Source: Tubulanus polymorphus (Eukaryota > Nemertea > Palaeonemertea > Tubulaniformes > Tubulanidae). Taken from it: 64,000 nucleotides of DNA. The position numbers and the translations under genes are program-made. The DNA is taken from NCBI RefSeq assembly GCF_964204645.1, contig NC_134035.1:1-64000 (forward strand), read 5' to 3'. The notes below the pieces were generated by a model. It was given only the letters and a program-made list of their open reading frames with translations, ran no database searches and was not told the DNA's origin. Shown here in pieces: positions 1-10,987 of this stretch; position 1 is the first letter of the stretch; each line of letters opens with the position of its first letter.

Positions 1-134
1 TTTTTAAATAAAACCATAATAAACATCAAAAATAATGAAATAATTTTTTCACGCACCTCTCGATGGTAAAATCATCAACTGGTTGATGGTGGCCATAAAT
101 TTGTAGGAGTAGAAGTAGAAGAGATTCAATCTCA

Positions 135-587
135 GATTGCTGCTGCTCGTGGGGTTAAACCGGAGTGTTTTATGCCGCTTTCCATCTCGAATCACCTTCC
201 CAATCACAAGTATTCGATACATAAGTAAATTTACTTACTGAAATTCAATGTTGAAATGGTCTGAAGAAATGGTCTTTCTCTGCGTTGAAAGAGAAGCTTC
301 TAAATATTTCAAGTGAAAATTGCGATTGATTCGTCCGCCATCATTCATAAATGGGACATACTCCACTTGGGAGGGCTAGTTCTGTAGTCTGCACAGATCG
401 AGGTCGACTAGGACTCGGGAGCATTAGCACTCCGGGCACCAACTAAAGAGTTCACGGTAGTGCCCGCGGTAGACTTTACATGCCGCTCCGAATTGATTAT
501 TGCCGGAAATAATACCACGAAATTAGGAATTTGTAACGGTTTCCGTGCGATAGTTCACTGAAAAGTTATATGAAAAATATTCCCAAT
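135..587. repeat. Diverged direct repeat, copy 1
   Basis: This ~450 bp segment recurs in the same orientation at 2708-3137. Both copies share the stretch starting GATTGCTGCTGCTCGTGGGG, then TTGAAATGGTCTGAAGA, GGGCACCAACTA and a closing TTCCCAAT block. Substitutions and small indels are scattered along the whole length, and no reading frame survives the indels, so it is treated as a non-coding dispersed element or old segmental duplication. No clear terminal repeats or target-site duplication were seen. Confidence 0.8.
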
Positions 588-2063
588 CAAATACCGGTAT
601 TTCAAACAAAGAAACTTTATAACTTAAATCGGTGATTCATAATAGGCATTTCACCTAGTTTTTTTTTGGCGGGGCGCGGCCGACATCGACAAGTTTTATA
701 TTTCTGTGACGAATTTCTATGAAGTATTTTGCTCAAATAAACTCATTTCATTATCAAATCGATGAACATAAGTGTAGTTATTCATTTCAGTTTGAAATTT
801 GGCTCTGTTTTGAGGAATTACTATTTTTCCAGCGACGGATCCAGAATATCACCTTGCCATCACCATGACAACGCACCAGTCAAAACAAACAACAATCATC
901 CAGAAATGAAGCCCTAGATTCTAAAATTTGGTTTAAAGTTTCTTCATTCTGTTTGAGTAGATTCTGGATGGTGCAAAGTTAACTAAAGACACTGGTTTTA
1001 TCAAAAAAATCATCTCTAGGGGACAGTGCCAATCCTGGAAGGGTTCTAACAGTAACTCAGATATTGTGTTCCACTGCATTCAGATCAAACCAACAGTTCA
1101 TACTCATAATTTGAGAACTGTTTTGTGTTTATCTTAAATAAATTTCATTTTTATTTTGACTCAAGATATAAATTACTAAATTTCCAATAGATGGCGTCTG
1201 TGATATACAGTTTATTCGTATTCGTATTACTCCAATAATTTGGTGGTTCAGCAGAAATCCAATAGGTGGCGATCATGTCGTAGTAAGTATTCATCAGTAT
1301 ATATCAGACATCCTGGTTTATCATCCGATCAGAATCACTGGTTTTGAACCTGGGACATCCCTCCAAATCCTTTAATCAGCATAAAACATCAGTAATTTAG
1401 AATCAATAATTCATTTGACGCGCAGTCAATTTCAGGTGTAGACGTGTCGCAGGTTTCAGTTATTGAGATCCTCCTCCATTAGACTGAAAATAAATCAAAC
1501 AACATTCATTATAACATCATTAGAGCAATTCACAAAAATCATAGTAAATATTCGATATAAATAAGAGTAACTAAACGAACCTGATCTAAACATCACCTTC
1601 TTTTGAGTAGAATAAACAAAACTCTAGCGTTACGCCTACATCTGAAATAATACAAAACACTGAAAATCATTATTTCTTCATCTGATAAAAAATTAAAACA
1701 GATTCAACATGATTCAAAATGCTTTTAGCGCCAAGAATTTTCAGTGTTACAATTTTTTTTCATACAAGACTTAACGGTAAATTGGTTCAGACTTAGAGCA
1801 GGGAACACTATATGAATTTATTCCCACACCGTCTGAAATTACAGATTTCACAATGAAATTTGCAGCGTGTTCGTTGCTCAGCTGCAGGTGGATCGCACCA
1901 TTCAAACATGTATGATATTTCTGCAGTAAATTTTATCGCAGCGAATATTTTTGCAAACTCCCAAACACAGAAAAATATGTTGGCATCAATGATTTGCGAA
2001 CCTCGCTGAAAACCTGATTCAATTCGGGTTACTTAGTTTTTAAACGCCACTGAAACTGGTTTA
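588..2063. other. No gene seen; AT-rich non-coding DNA
   Basis: No conserved coding exon, RNA gene or tandem array could be recognised on either strand here. Confidence 0.5.
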
Positions 2064-2410
2064 GTAGAGGTCTTATGCCTTTTTATGAACACTCGATTAG
2101 TATATTCGAGTATGCAAAACGTTTTTATGAGCATGGATTATGTCATAATCCGTCATTTTTATGAACATTGGTTATCATAATCGATTAGCATACTCCGCAT
2201 ACTCGCTCGGCGAGCAAGTACGCCGATTATCTAATCCAACCGATATGGTGTTCTCAGTAGAAGTCGCTGCTGAGTAGGCCATAATTGAATAAGTTCTACC
2301 TGGCGTTTTTATCAACCAACATACCCGGTTATGCTAATTGACACTAATCGGCTATATAATCTAAATAGCTAATCTATTTCGATTTTGCTGGTTCATAAAA
2401 AGGCCTCTAG
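2064..2410. mobile_element. MITE-like element with terminal inverted repeats
   Basis: GCCTTTTTATGAAC at 2077-2090 is matched by its exact inverse GTTCATAAAAAGGC at 2391-2404, and TAGAGG-type sequence flanks both. Degenerate TTTTTATGARC copies also occur inside (for example near 2110 and 2155). The size (~350 bp), lack of coding capacity and inverted ends fit a non-autonomous DNA transposon. Target-site duplication is uncertain (TTATGCC occurs near both ends). Confidence 0.6.
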
Positions 2411-2707
2411 TTATGCCTAAGATATATCTACCTGCATTGATGGATCACTTCATCGCCAAACAGTTATTCCTGCTGGAACTTCCTGATGACTGCGGTTATT
2501 TAGTAGAGCATCACCCTCTAAAATAATAATAATAAATATAGAAACATAGAAACCTGTCAGAGAAAGCACTCTAAAATCCAGGGTATTCGCGGGGTCAAAT
2601 GCTCCATCTGTATTGATAGTAATGGTTTATATTAGGCCTCGATCCACTCTTTATGTTATGTGTACTTTTTACTAAATGATGGTTTTACACGCATCAGTGA
2701 AAAGAGA

Positions 2708-3137
2708 GATTGCTGCTGCTCGTGGGGTTAAACCGGAGTGTTTTACGTCGCTCTCCATCTCGAATCACCTTCATACATCACGAATATTCGATTCATAAGT
2801 ATTTACTTACTGTATTTCAATGTTGAAATGGTCTGAAGACATTCTGTCGCTTCTTGGTTGAAAGAGAAGCGTCTAAATATTTCATGTGAAAATCCTCGAT
2901 CGATTAGTCCGCCATGACAGGACTAGTTCTGCAGTCCCCGCGGCTAGGGGTCATCTCAGACTCAGGCATCATAGCGCCCCGGGCACCAACTAGAGAGTTC
3001 ACGGTCCTAGCCGCGGAAGGCTTCAGATACCGCTCCAGATTACTAGCGGCGGGAAATTAATACCATGAATTTAGGGATACGTATCACAGTGCACTTCCGC
3101 TCACAGAAAGAAATATTATGTGAAAATTATTCCCAAT
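2708..3137. repeat. Diverged direct repeat, copy 2
   Basis: Second copy of the element at 135-587, same orientation, about 2.57 kb downstream. Similarity covers both ends and the middle GGGCACCAACTA block, so it is the same element rather than a chance short match. Confidence 0.8.
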
Positions 3138-4110
3138 TATACATTAATCAAAAAAGAGTCGAGAAGATTAAACCATATCCGTGTAATATGAATAACGAGA
3201 AAAATCCCACAATAGATTCAGTAAAAATGAAAAAGTTGTATAATAAAATGATATAGATTTCGAGCATCGTTTCGGTTAAATACTATACTAGCCATCATCA
3301 GGTGTAATGAGTACTGATTTGCTACGGGCCTCATAACTCCTGGTGCTTTTTTAAATCATCTAATAGTCTTGGGATATTCACTGGCGATTAAAACAATTAA
3401 CCAAAGCTAGTTTTTTCTTGATAAATCTCACCATATGTTATATCAAGATGTAATATAGTTGGTGAGTTTCTGAATAGACGTGGTTTATCTCGGGGAATTT
3501 CAATATCGATCAGCGCAGTTTTAACATGACAGTATGTAGATTTATTGGTGCGTATAAAAGCCCGCTTCAAAAAGTTGATCATATCGAAACATAAAACATG
3601 ATATTTTAGCTTTCTGGGCCTGCGAAAAACTGTCAGTTCAATTTCGTGACCTAAAAGTGGCTTTCAGTCTGTGCTGAAATCAACTCGTTGTTTTCAGAAG
3701 TGTTTTTAAACAAACATTGTTCATTAAATCTATTTTCGAATTTTGTAGCTTGTATCAGCAACGGTATCCCCTGGGAGTGAGAGGGGAGAGAAATGGGATA
3801 GAACAGACGGGAAACTGGAGGGAAACCAACTGTGTCGATTAATTTGACTTCACGTATCCAGTCTACCCGTGCCGTATCCTATCAACTGGAAACTAACTGC
3901 ATACTGAATTATAACACATTACAACGTTTAGAAAAAAAATCACCAGCAATAAATTATCACGCGACTGATTACACACTCACATTGACGCCTTGTCGCGCGT
4001 CATCATTATAAATTAATTGGAAAAATATGTAATACTTCGAGGTATAAATGAAATGGAATAAACAAATACGTAGGTGATTCAAGTTTGATTACGCAACTGC
4101 GCACCGGGGT
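3138..4110. other. No supported gene; possible exon-like frame on minus strand
   Basis: Mostly non-coding. A 61-codon minus-strand frame at 3397-3582 has balanced composition (for example ALIDIEIPRDKPRLF) and a GTGAGA donor-like site, but no conserved family or partner exon was recognised, so it is not annotated as a gene. Confidence 0.3.
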
Positions 4111-4312
4111 CATATTAAACCCACACAACTGTGGACTGGATTCAAGTCATATTAAACCCACACAACTGTGGACTGGATTCAAGTCATATTAAACCCACAC
4201 AACTGTGGAACTGGATTCAAGTCATATTAAACCCACACAACTGTGGACTGGATTCAAGTCATATTAAACCCACACAACTGTGGAACTGGATTCAAGTCAT
4301 ATTAAACCCACC
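4111..4312. repeat. Minisatellite, 37-38 bp unit, about 6 copies
   Basis: Units begin CATATTAAACCCACACAACT and follow each other at 37 or 38 bp. The array ends about 45 bp before the start codon of the lectin-like gene, so it lies in that gene's promoter or 5' leader. The CACAACTGTGGAACTGGAT part resembles single dispersed sequences elsewhere in the window (51567-51590, 49389-49412), suggesting the array grew from a dispersed element. Confidence 0.9.
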
Positions 4313-4357
4313 GGTGGAACTCTTATAACAACTAGTTCTGTGATTTTCTGTGATAAA

Positions 4358-5631
4358 ATGGTCACCGTAGCACATATTCTATTGCTGATGTTGTCGGTAA
4401 CAAATGTCACGTGTTCTTCGTTTGTTCATTATCGTCTTATCATCTTTGAAAATACGATCATCCCAGAATTCGAACCGGAAGACAAAACTACGACAGGTGA
4501 GACGTGGATTGGTTGCGCGAAGAGATGCCGGGATGATTGCGAGGGCGTGTCGTATGTAATGGCGGCTACACATTCACTGGGCACTTGTACAGTCCATAAA
4601 TCGTTCCTGTCATTACCTTATTTTATACCTACTCAACTACAACCAACCGACAAGCGATACTACATAGCCTTAAAAGGTAAGCTGGGCGGATTATTGAGAA
4701 AGGTAATTAACAACATTTAAAAACGCCCCACAATTGAATGATTTAGAGTCAAATTGCCGAAAATAAACGCGATATTTCGTCAAACTGGTGAAAACATTAG
4801 TTTATACACTTTGATTACAGATACGTCAAGATTGTTCACGATAGGAAATGTTTGGTATGGTGTCCTGGGTAGAACAAAAACATGCGCAGAAGCCTTCGAC
4901 TTGTGCATCAAAAAACACCATCAAAACGGGTTCCATTTAGATCGATCGATAAACGTCCCCAGACTGGCGGTCGTGTCCAGCTTCGATAATTTATCGAAAA
5001 CTGGTTTAAAAGATCAACTTGACGTTCATTTCCCACGTATGTATACCCCCATACAGTGTATACCCCTAAACTGTGTATACCCCATACAGTGTATATGTAT
5101 ACCCCGATACAGTGTATACCCATACAGTGTATACCCCATACAGTGTATACCCCGATACTGTGTATACCCCGATACTGTGTATACCCCATACAGTGTATAC
5201 CCCGATACTGTGTATACCCCGATACTGTGTATACCCCAAAACTGTATATACCTACAATATTGTGGTTGGTGGCTGATTTAGCCCATACTATGTTTCTGCT
5301 AAAAGTGCAATAAATAATTATACGGCTGTCAAATGTTTTTTTGCTAATTTTATCAACCCCCCCCCCGAGCCCTGTGCACATTCTAAATGAATGTACTGAA
5401 TGGTCGTTCATGTACATTAATTTACACTAACGTCACCCACTCATAATTACATATGTTTCAGATCATATGAGTTACATTTGGGTGGCAGCGGCGGAGAATG
5501 CGACGACTTGTAACGTGCTTTCATTGTCTCGAGCTAGAAATTACACTTGGAATTTCTGGTACAAACAGAACGTTACTCTGGCACGTGGTGGAACCGCATC
5601 GCAACCACATCTGTGTTTAAGGCTACCGTGA
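4358..5631 (+). CDS. Secreted PAN/apple-like plus C-type-lectin-like protein
   Basis: Three exons join in phase: 4358-4676, 4821-5036 and 5462-5631 (about 234 residues). The start codon opens a typical signal peptide (MVTVAHILLLMLSV, then a cleavage region near TCSS). Residues ~45-106 carry a cysteine pattern (GCAKRCRDDCEG ... GTCTVH) like a PAN/apple module. Exons 2 and 3 look like a C-type lectin-like domain: CAEAFDLC helix, LAVVSSFDNLSK, then a terminal CNVLSL ... CLR pair. A calcium-binding EPN/WND signature is not evident, so sugar binding is not implied. The upstream frame entering from the minisatellite is ignored because the signal peptide fixes the start. The role is probably extracellular recognition, by inference. 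Family assignment is from pattern only, and the exon borders are better supported than the function. Confidence 0.72.
5037..5255. repeat. Minisatellite, ~16-18 bp unit, starting at the splice donor
   Basis: Degenerate GTATACCCCATACAGT / GTATACCCCGATACTGT units fill the start of intron 2 of the lectin-like gene. The intron's own donor (GTATGTATACCCCC at 5037) is the first unit, so every later unit repeats a donor-like GTATAC. Open frames across this region on both strands are repeat artefacts. Confidence 0.9.
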
Positions 5632-6632
5632 AAAAGACCCAGCGAATTTTATGAATATTATTTCGTGAATGTTTTCTAAGAAACTGTTTGAAAACTTAAT
5701 TATCTGTTATCCACCGCATTAGACCCGTTTACAAACATCATCTTATTACATTTCGATTTTAATTGCTGTTTAAAAGATGTTAGTTTTCACGCCAGACTTA
5801 AATTCAACAATATTCGTGCAGCTGCGTATATTAAACGGTAGATTGTTCCATAGAATCGGAACTGCCAGGCAAAAAGCTCGTTTTTACCGTCAACATATTT
5901 TATTATGTTCCTCTTTTTCTGGAGCGTGCGGCAAATTCTCATATGAATATAATTTACCTTTTCGCTTTGCTGGAAGCATTAATCAAATGAAGTGAAGGGA
6001 ATTTTTGTACGATGATGTAAGGAAAGAAGAGTGGAAATGGCCTCCTATCTGATCTCAAAACCATTTGTAAATTCGAGGGTGATACCTACGCGTAAAACAG
6101 CGTAAAGATGTATTTTTCAGTGGTGTTGCTTTATATTGCCACAAGCATTTGTCCAAACGGTCAACAAAATACTGTCGTTTTATATTGAATTGAATGAAGA
6201 TGTTTTAATTGTTCTGGTTTTTGCCTCATCATCAATTAACTAAACAAATATTTCCTAACAATATTTTATTCATCGTCTTCCATTAAACATCATAATATAA
6301 TTCGTAATACTTAACGTGGAAATAAATCATTTCGAATAAAAACATTGAAGTTAAATCCAGACTAAACGATGTGGTTGTTATGTATAGAACGAAAACTTAT
6401 TTTGTTACAAGTAATTTTTATTCATAATATTTGCAAGACGTAATGTCGTTTTTCACAAGAACATAATTCAACGGAAAAGAAAATAATGACGCGCTGAAAC
6501 GCGATGAAACGCCCAACACCAGCGTCACCCATAGCAGCGCGTTAACTAGACCAAACACATTCATACCCGGGACAATATTGGAAATGAAATTAGATTGAAA
6601 AGTAGGATTTTTTTCTATGATTACTGCCTAAG
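5632..6632. other. Intergenic, convergent 3' ends
   Basis: AT-rich DNA between the lectin-like gene (+) and the ACE gene (-). It should contain both 3' untranslated regions. No coding exon was seen. Confidence 0.5.
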
Positions 6633-9600
6633 TTACCAGCCGATCGCAATTTTATTTTTACGGTTGTAATTTCTTAGAAAATTGTGTAGTGGTTCGTAAT
6701 ATTCCATCAGCGGACGAACGCTGATATTACCGTCACCTCCAGTCAAAATCCTCTTAGTTTCACGCCACGGTTTACTGCGGCCCAGTTTCAACATCGACCT
6801 GTACAAAAATAATATGAATAATTGAGTTTTATAATTCATGTTTATGATGCATACTGTATGCCCATAAAATGATTTTATTTTCATGTAAACTGCATTAGTG
6901 ACTAGAGTTAAATGAGGGCAAACTCGGATCAGTCACAAACTTGCTTGCTATATCTAGCTGAACAGTTCTATTAAATCAGGATTTGTTCCATGACAAGCGA
7001 GCAGTACTCTGGTCTTAAACCTCATAGGTGCACATGGTTTATAGAAAGTAAGACTTCAAAAAAGGATTTAGTTTCGGTAGAACAAATATCTCTATACTTA
7101 CAACCACGCTTCACCGGCCTTCTTAGAATTCGTCAAATCGCATCTATGTAGTTCAATATCGGGCTCGGCTATATCACAAAGAGCTTTCAGAAATTCGAAT
7201 TTCATGATACTGTCCAAGAAATACCTGTAACAAATTGTGTGAAATATGAAGAAAACTTGTTCGCGTGGATGTTCACGTCCATTCTGCGGGTCACGTGTTA
7301 TTTTTACAATTACCGGAAGTAGTTAACAAAGTTTGCCACGTGATATTTGGATCCCGCATCAAAATCGTGTTCGTTGCGCGGAATCGGGGGTATCATTCCT
7401 TGAAAACGTAATCTGAAATAATATACAGGTGTGACATTTGAAGCGCATTTTTAAACAAGGTCCGGCTTTTATAGAATACAATTAACTTTCAGCCGAGGTC
7501 TCGACTCATTCCACTATGACTGTATCATCTTTACTCGGTTAAAATCACTGAATTCTGCTGAAATCTATTTGGAAAAACCTTCAATTTCTACGATTCTAAA
7601 CTCTGTGAAATGATAGCGAGCCAGGTGAAGTTTGTCGAAGATGAGTTGATCGCCGTAATCTATAAAACCAACCCCTACATTCTATTCGAGAACCAGTCGT
7701 TTCCTCATCGATATTTACCGTAGATCCCACCATTTAGCATTGAGGCGATTGACGGGAGTTGACCCGTTAAACAAACCCCATCGGTACGAGTCGATCAGTA
7801 AAGTCCACGGTAATAAAGGGATATCCCATAGAGCGTGCCTCATCAAAGCGTTCAAATCAGCCTCTGAAAAACAAGGCAGAATAATACATAGTCTCACACT
7901 GGTGCCTGCACTCGAAATGCTTGGTACTATTATCGCAAACTGCAGCAGGGGGTGCCAGTTGCGCAGACATCGCTGAATTCTAAGAATCGGATCGCAGTCG
8001 ACATAAGCTGGGCTGCGATCGCGGTTGCTCTCAGTTGCGTCGGTAGGAGTCGGTAGGCGTCGCGTTGCTTGTCGACATAAGCCAGCCTTAAGACCATCTA
8101 TCTCGGTTCTATAACTAATCTAGCGACTAAGGTCCAGATTTAAGCTCATTTTGGTTCTAATCTAACAACTCGAAGTGAAGAAGCTGGAACTATATCAATT
8201 TTTACCTTTGTTTGAAATAATGTCGTCGGCCATGAGACCAACTCTGTTCAGCCTTCTAGGAGATGTATTAGCCAGAAGGGATGTATCAGCAATCGCCTCG
8301 TGGAAGGCGCTATTTACACCACCGCGCAATAGAGGTGGTTGAATCGCAAACGCCATGTCGTACTGGATGTGACCCATTTCGTGGGCACCGCCATGAAAAC
8401 TGTCCTGGTTTATTTCGGTGCAAATCTTTATCCTAAAAAGTTTTAAATTCGCGTGATAATTTTAACCTGTTACGTTTCACTCCAACAGGGCAATAAAGAC
8501 AGTTCGGTTTAATTTAAATCTCCAGTTTAAATTAGTTAGAATGATTTCTAAATCTTTTAAATCTTAACCCAGAATAAAGTAAAAAAACCCACAATAAGAT
8601 GAAAATAGAACAAGGGGTTTTTCACTCGATTGATATCAGACAGTCACTTGTGCGTGGAGCTGGAGGCAGTTCTACCTTTACCTGAAATCATCTTTTTCCT
8701 TAGCAAACATGTCGAACGCAGAACCATGACATTCAACACTACGGCCATCAGTCGGTTTTGTCAGCATACTATACTTCCAAAATTTATCCGTCATTTTGGC
8801 CATACCCATTGACACAAAGAGCGACTCATAAACCTTGAAAATCTTATTAGCGGTGTAATTCTGTGAAATCAGTGAACTGGTGATGTCGGGTTTTGGTGCT
8901 TCGGGATGAGGCCAAGTTAAATCAGCTATTTCTATCCATTGCTGCGCGTACATGTTGCCTGTAATTGATAACATACATCATTACAGAAAATGATAAAGAA
9001 GATATATAAAATGACTAGGGAAATTCAACTAACAAAATACAGCGTCTTGGGTTAGTTTGACTCAAGAATTCATCTGTCTCTCAACAGAGAACGGGTTATG
9101 TTAAAACATATGAACTGATTTCAACTCGAACCAAATTGACGACTGTGAAATCGGGTCAAAAACCGTGACACTCACCAAATATGTGTGCAGGGATTGGGCC
9201 GTCTGCGCGAAACTTTCCCGGATATTTTTCTAACAGTTTGTGACGTACGAACGCGTGCAATTCTTTATAAAGCGGTTCGACCTCAGACCATAGTTTCATA
9301 GCGACTTCATCGAAGTTTCCATCACCGTCGCCTACTTCGTTTTCAATCATACGTTCAGCCGGATTGTAACCTTTTAGAAAAACAACATCGTATTATTCGT
9401 ATTTGATACAGTTACAGTTATTGCCTGCGTAAGATGGAAAAGTTTGCAAAAACCTTCGACCAAACTTGGAAGTCTATCTATATATTGAACTATAGACGTA
9501 GAGGTGTTTAATGCAGAATCAACATAAACTTCAGGGAGATAAAATATTGCATCCAAAACTATTGAAAAAAACCCACGGCCAAGTTTCAGTCATGTGTCCG

Positions 9601-10987
9601 AAAACTCGAGGTCGTATAATTGTTACATTGAATACAGAACCAATTAACTCTACAACGACTGACCTTTCATTTGTCCTCGTTCTATAGTATTTTGCACCAT
9701 GCGAATATATTTCGCCCTCATCTTGGGACCGACCTGATTCCGGACGCTTTTCCAAGCCCATTCTAACTGATCGTAGTCCCTAGATTTCTCCATGATGAGA
9801 TCGATGAAGCCACCTTCGACTGCTGAACATCGATGGTTTCGACAAACACGAGCTTCGTGATAAATATTCTCAATTTCAATCTGCAATTCTTTATATTCTC
9901 TGTAAAATATTTCACCATTGTTTTTGTATTCAAATATTTTCATTTCAACCGAAAGGAGATGAAAGTCTTGGTCCCACGTGATTCGAGACAAGCGCAGTCT
10001 GGATACATTGATTTTTTTTAATTGAAATTACTTACTTCAGCAATTTGGCAAAAGTTTGTTCTTCCGATTTTGAAAGACTCTTTCCTGTTGCTGGTACTAG
10101 ATACTTTAACTGTGATCTGAGACTTTCCGGTAGAGCTGAGATATCGTGGTCTTCAAACCGGGGATAGAACGACCCCATAAACTTTGCAAATTTCGCTTCT
10201 GCTTTAGTTAACTATATTAAAATCCAGAAAATATCTACGTATCAAGTTTCAATAGTAGCTCGTACCAGTTTTTAGATCTGGCTTATATTATAAAAAAGCC
10301 TACTTTTGTCTGCTATCACTATATATACCAGTAATGGCCATGCAAAAGTGTGAAATAAATTAAATAGTGGAATTTATGGATATATCCACGTGCGTATGTT
10401 TAGGTAATTTGTCGATCTATGTATGAATTTACACGTATATTGTAAATTATTTCTATGCAAATGAATTTTTGCTAAGCAAAATAAACTAAACTGAACTTAG
10501 AAATTAACCTTTGATAATTCTGATTATCTTTTAATAGATTCTTAAGAAACATCTTATTTTGGGCCGAGTCTCTATCTGCGCCTTAGAAGAAAAGTTACAA
10601 GATATGTTATTATCTCAGAGGGCTTATTCAGAATGGCATATACTTACTCGGGTCCGTTTCTCATCATTTTCGAGGTCGGTTCTGTAATCGAATGCGGCTA
10701 GCTCAAGTTTGTGTTTCAGTTCAGTATACGGACCATCGAACTTTGCGAGCAAAAACCTCGCTATATCTTCGGTTACAACTAGACAAAAACAATGACATTT
10801 TTCTAAATCTGAACGAGTTTGACGACGCATTTTAATAACCGATCTCGTTTAAATGTTAGAGTTGCGATTATTCAAAGTTTAAATCAACATGATGAATACC
10901 TGTTTTTTGTTTGCGAGCTCCACTGTATCCAGCTGTTAATAAATTCAGAATGGTTATCGCTGCCACATGCCGCAGCCAAAACCACAT
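6633..10987 (-). CDS. ACE: Soluble angiotensin-converting enzyme (peptidase M2)
   Basis: Zinc dipeptidyl carboxypeptidase that trims C-terminal dipeptides from extracellular peptides. Eleven exons, all in phase: 10987-10900, 10778-10648, 10211-10036, 9899-9664, 9370-9176, 8958-8682, 8432-8206, 7863-7719, 7412-7314, 7224-7102, 6798-6633. They give 620 residues, the usual length of a single-domain ACE. Exon 1 encodes a signal peptide (MWFWLRHVAAITILNLL). The zinc site is intact: HEMGH at 385-389 and HEAIAD from 412, with E413 the third ligand. Other conserved parts are ECHGSAFD, GPIPAHIFG, PRNEHDFDAGSKYHV and YFRYF (matching the human K511, H513, Y520 and Y523 positions). Two changes against human ACE: the His before the zinc motif is Ala (GGAHEMGH), and the Ala after the substrate-binding His is Gly. 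The protein ends IAIGW with no membrane anchor, so it should be secreted. Predicted catalytically active. Confidence 0.95.

Noticed and set aside
4908-5417. 169-codon minus-strand ORF rich in Tyr/Thr
   Set aside because: Shadow of the GTATAC array and of the opposite-strand lectin-like exon.
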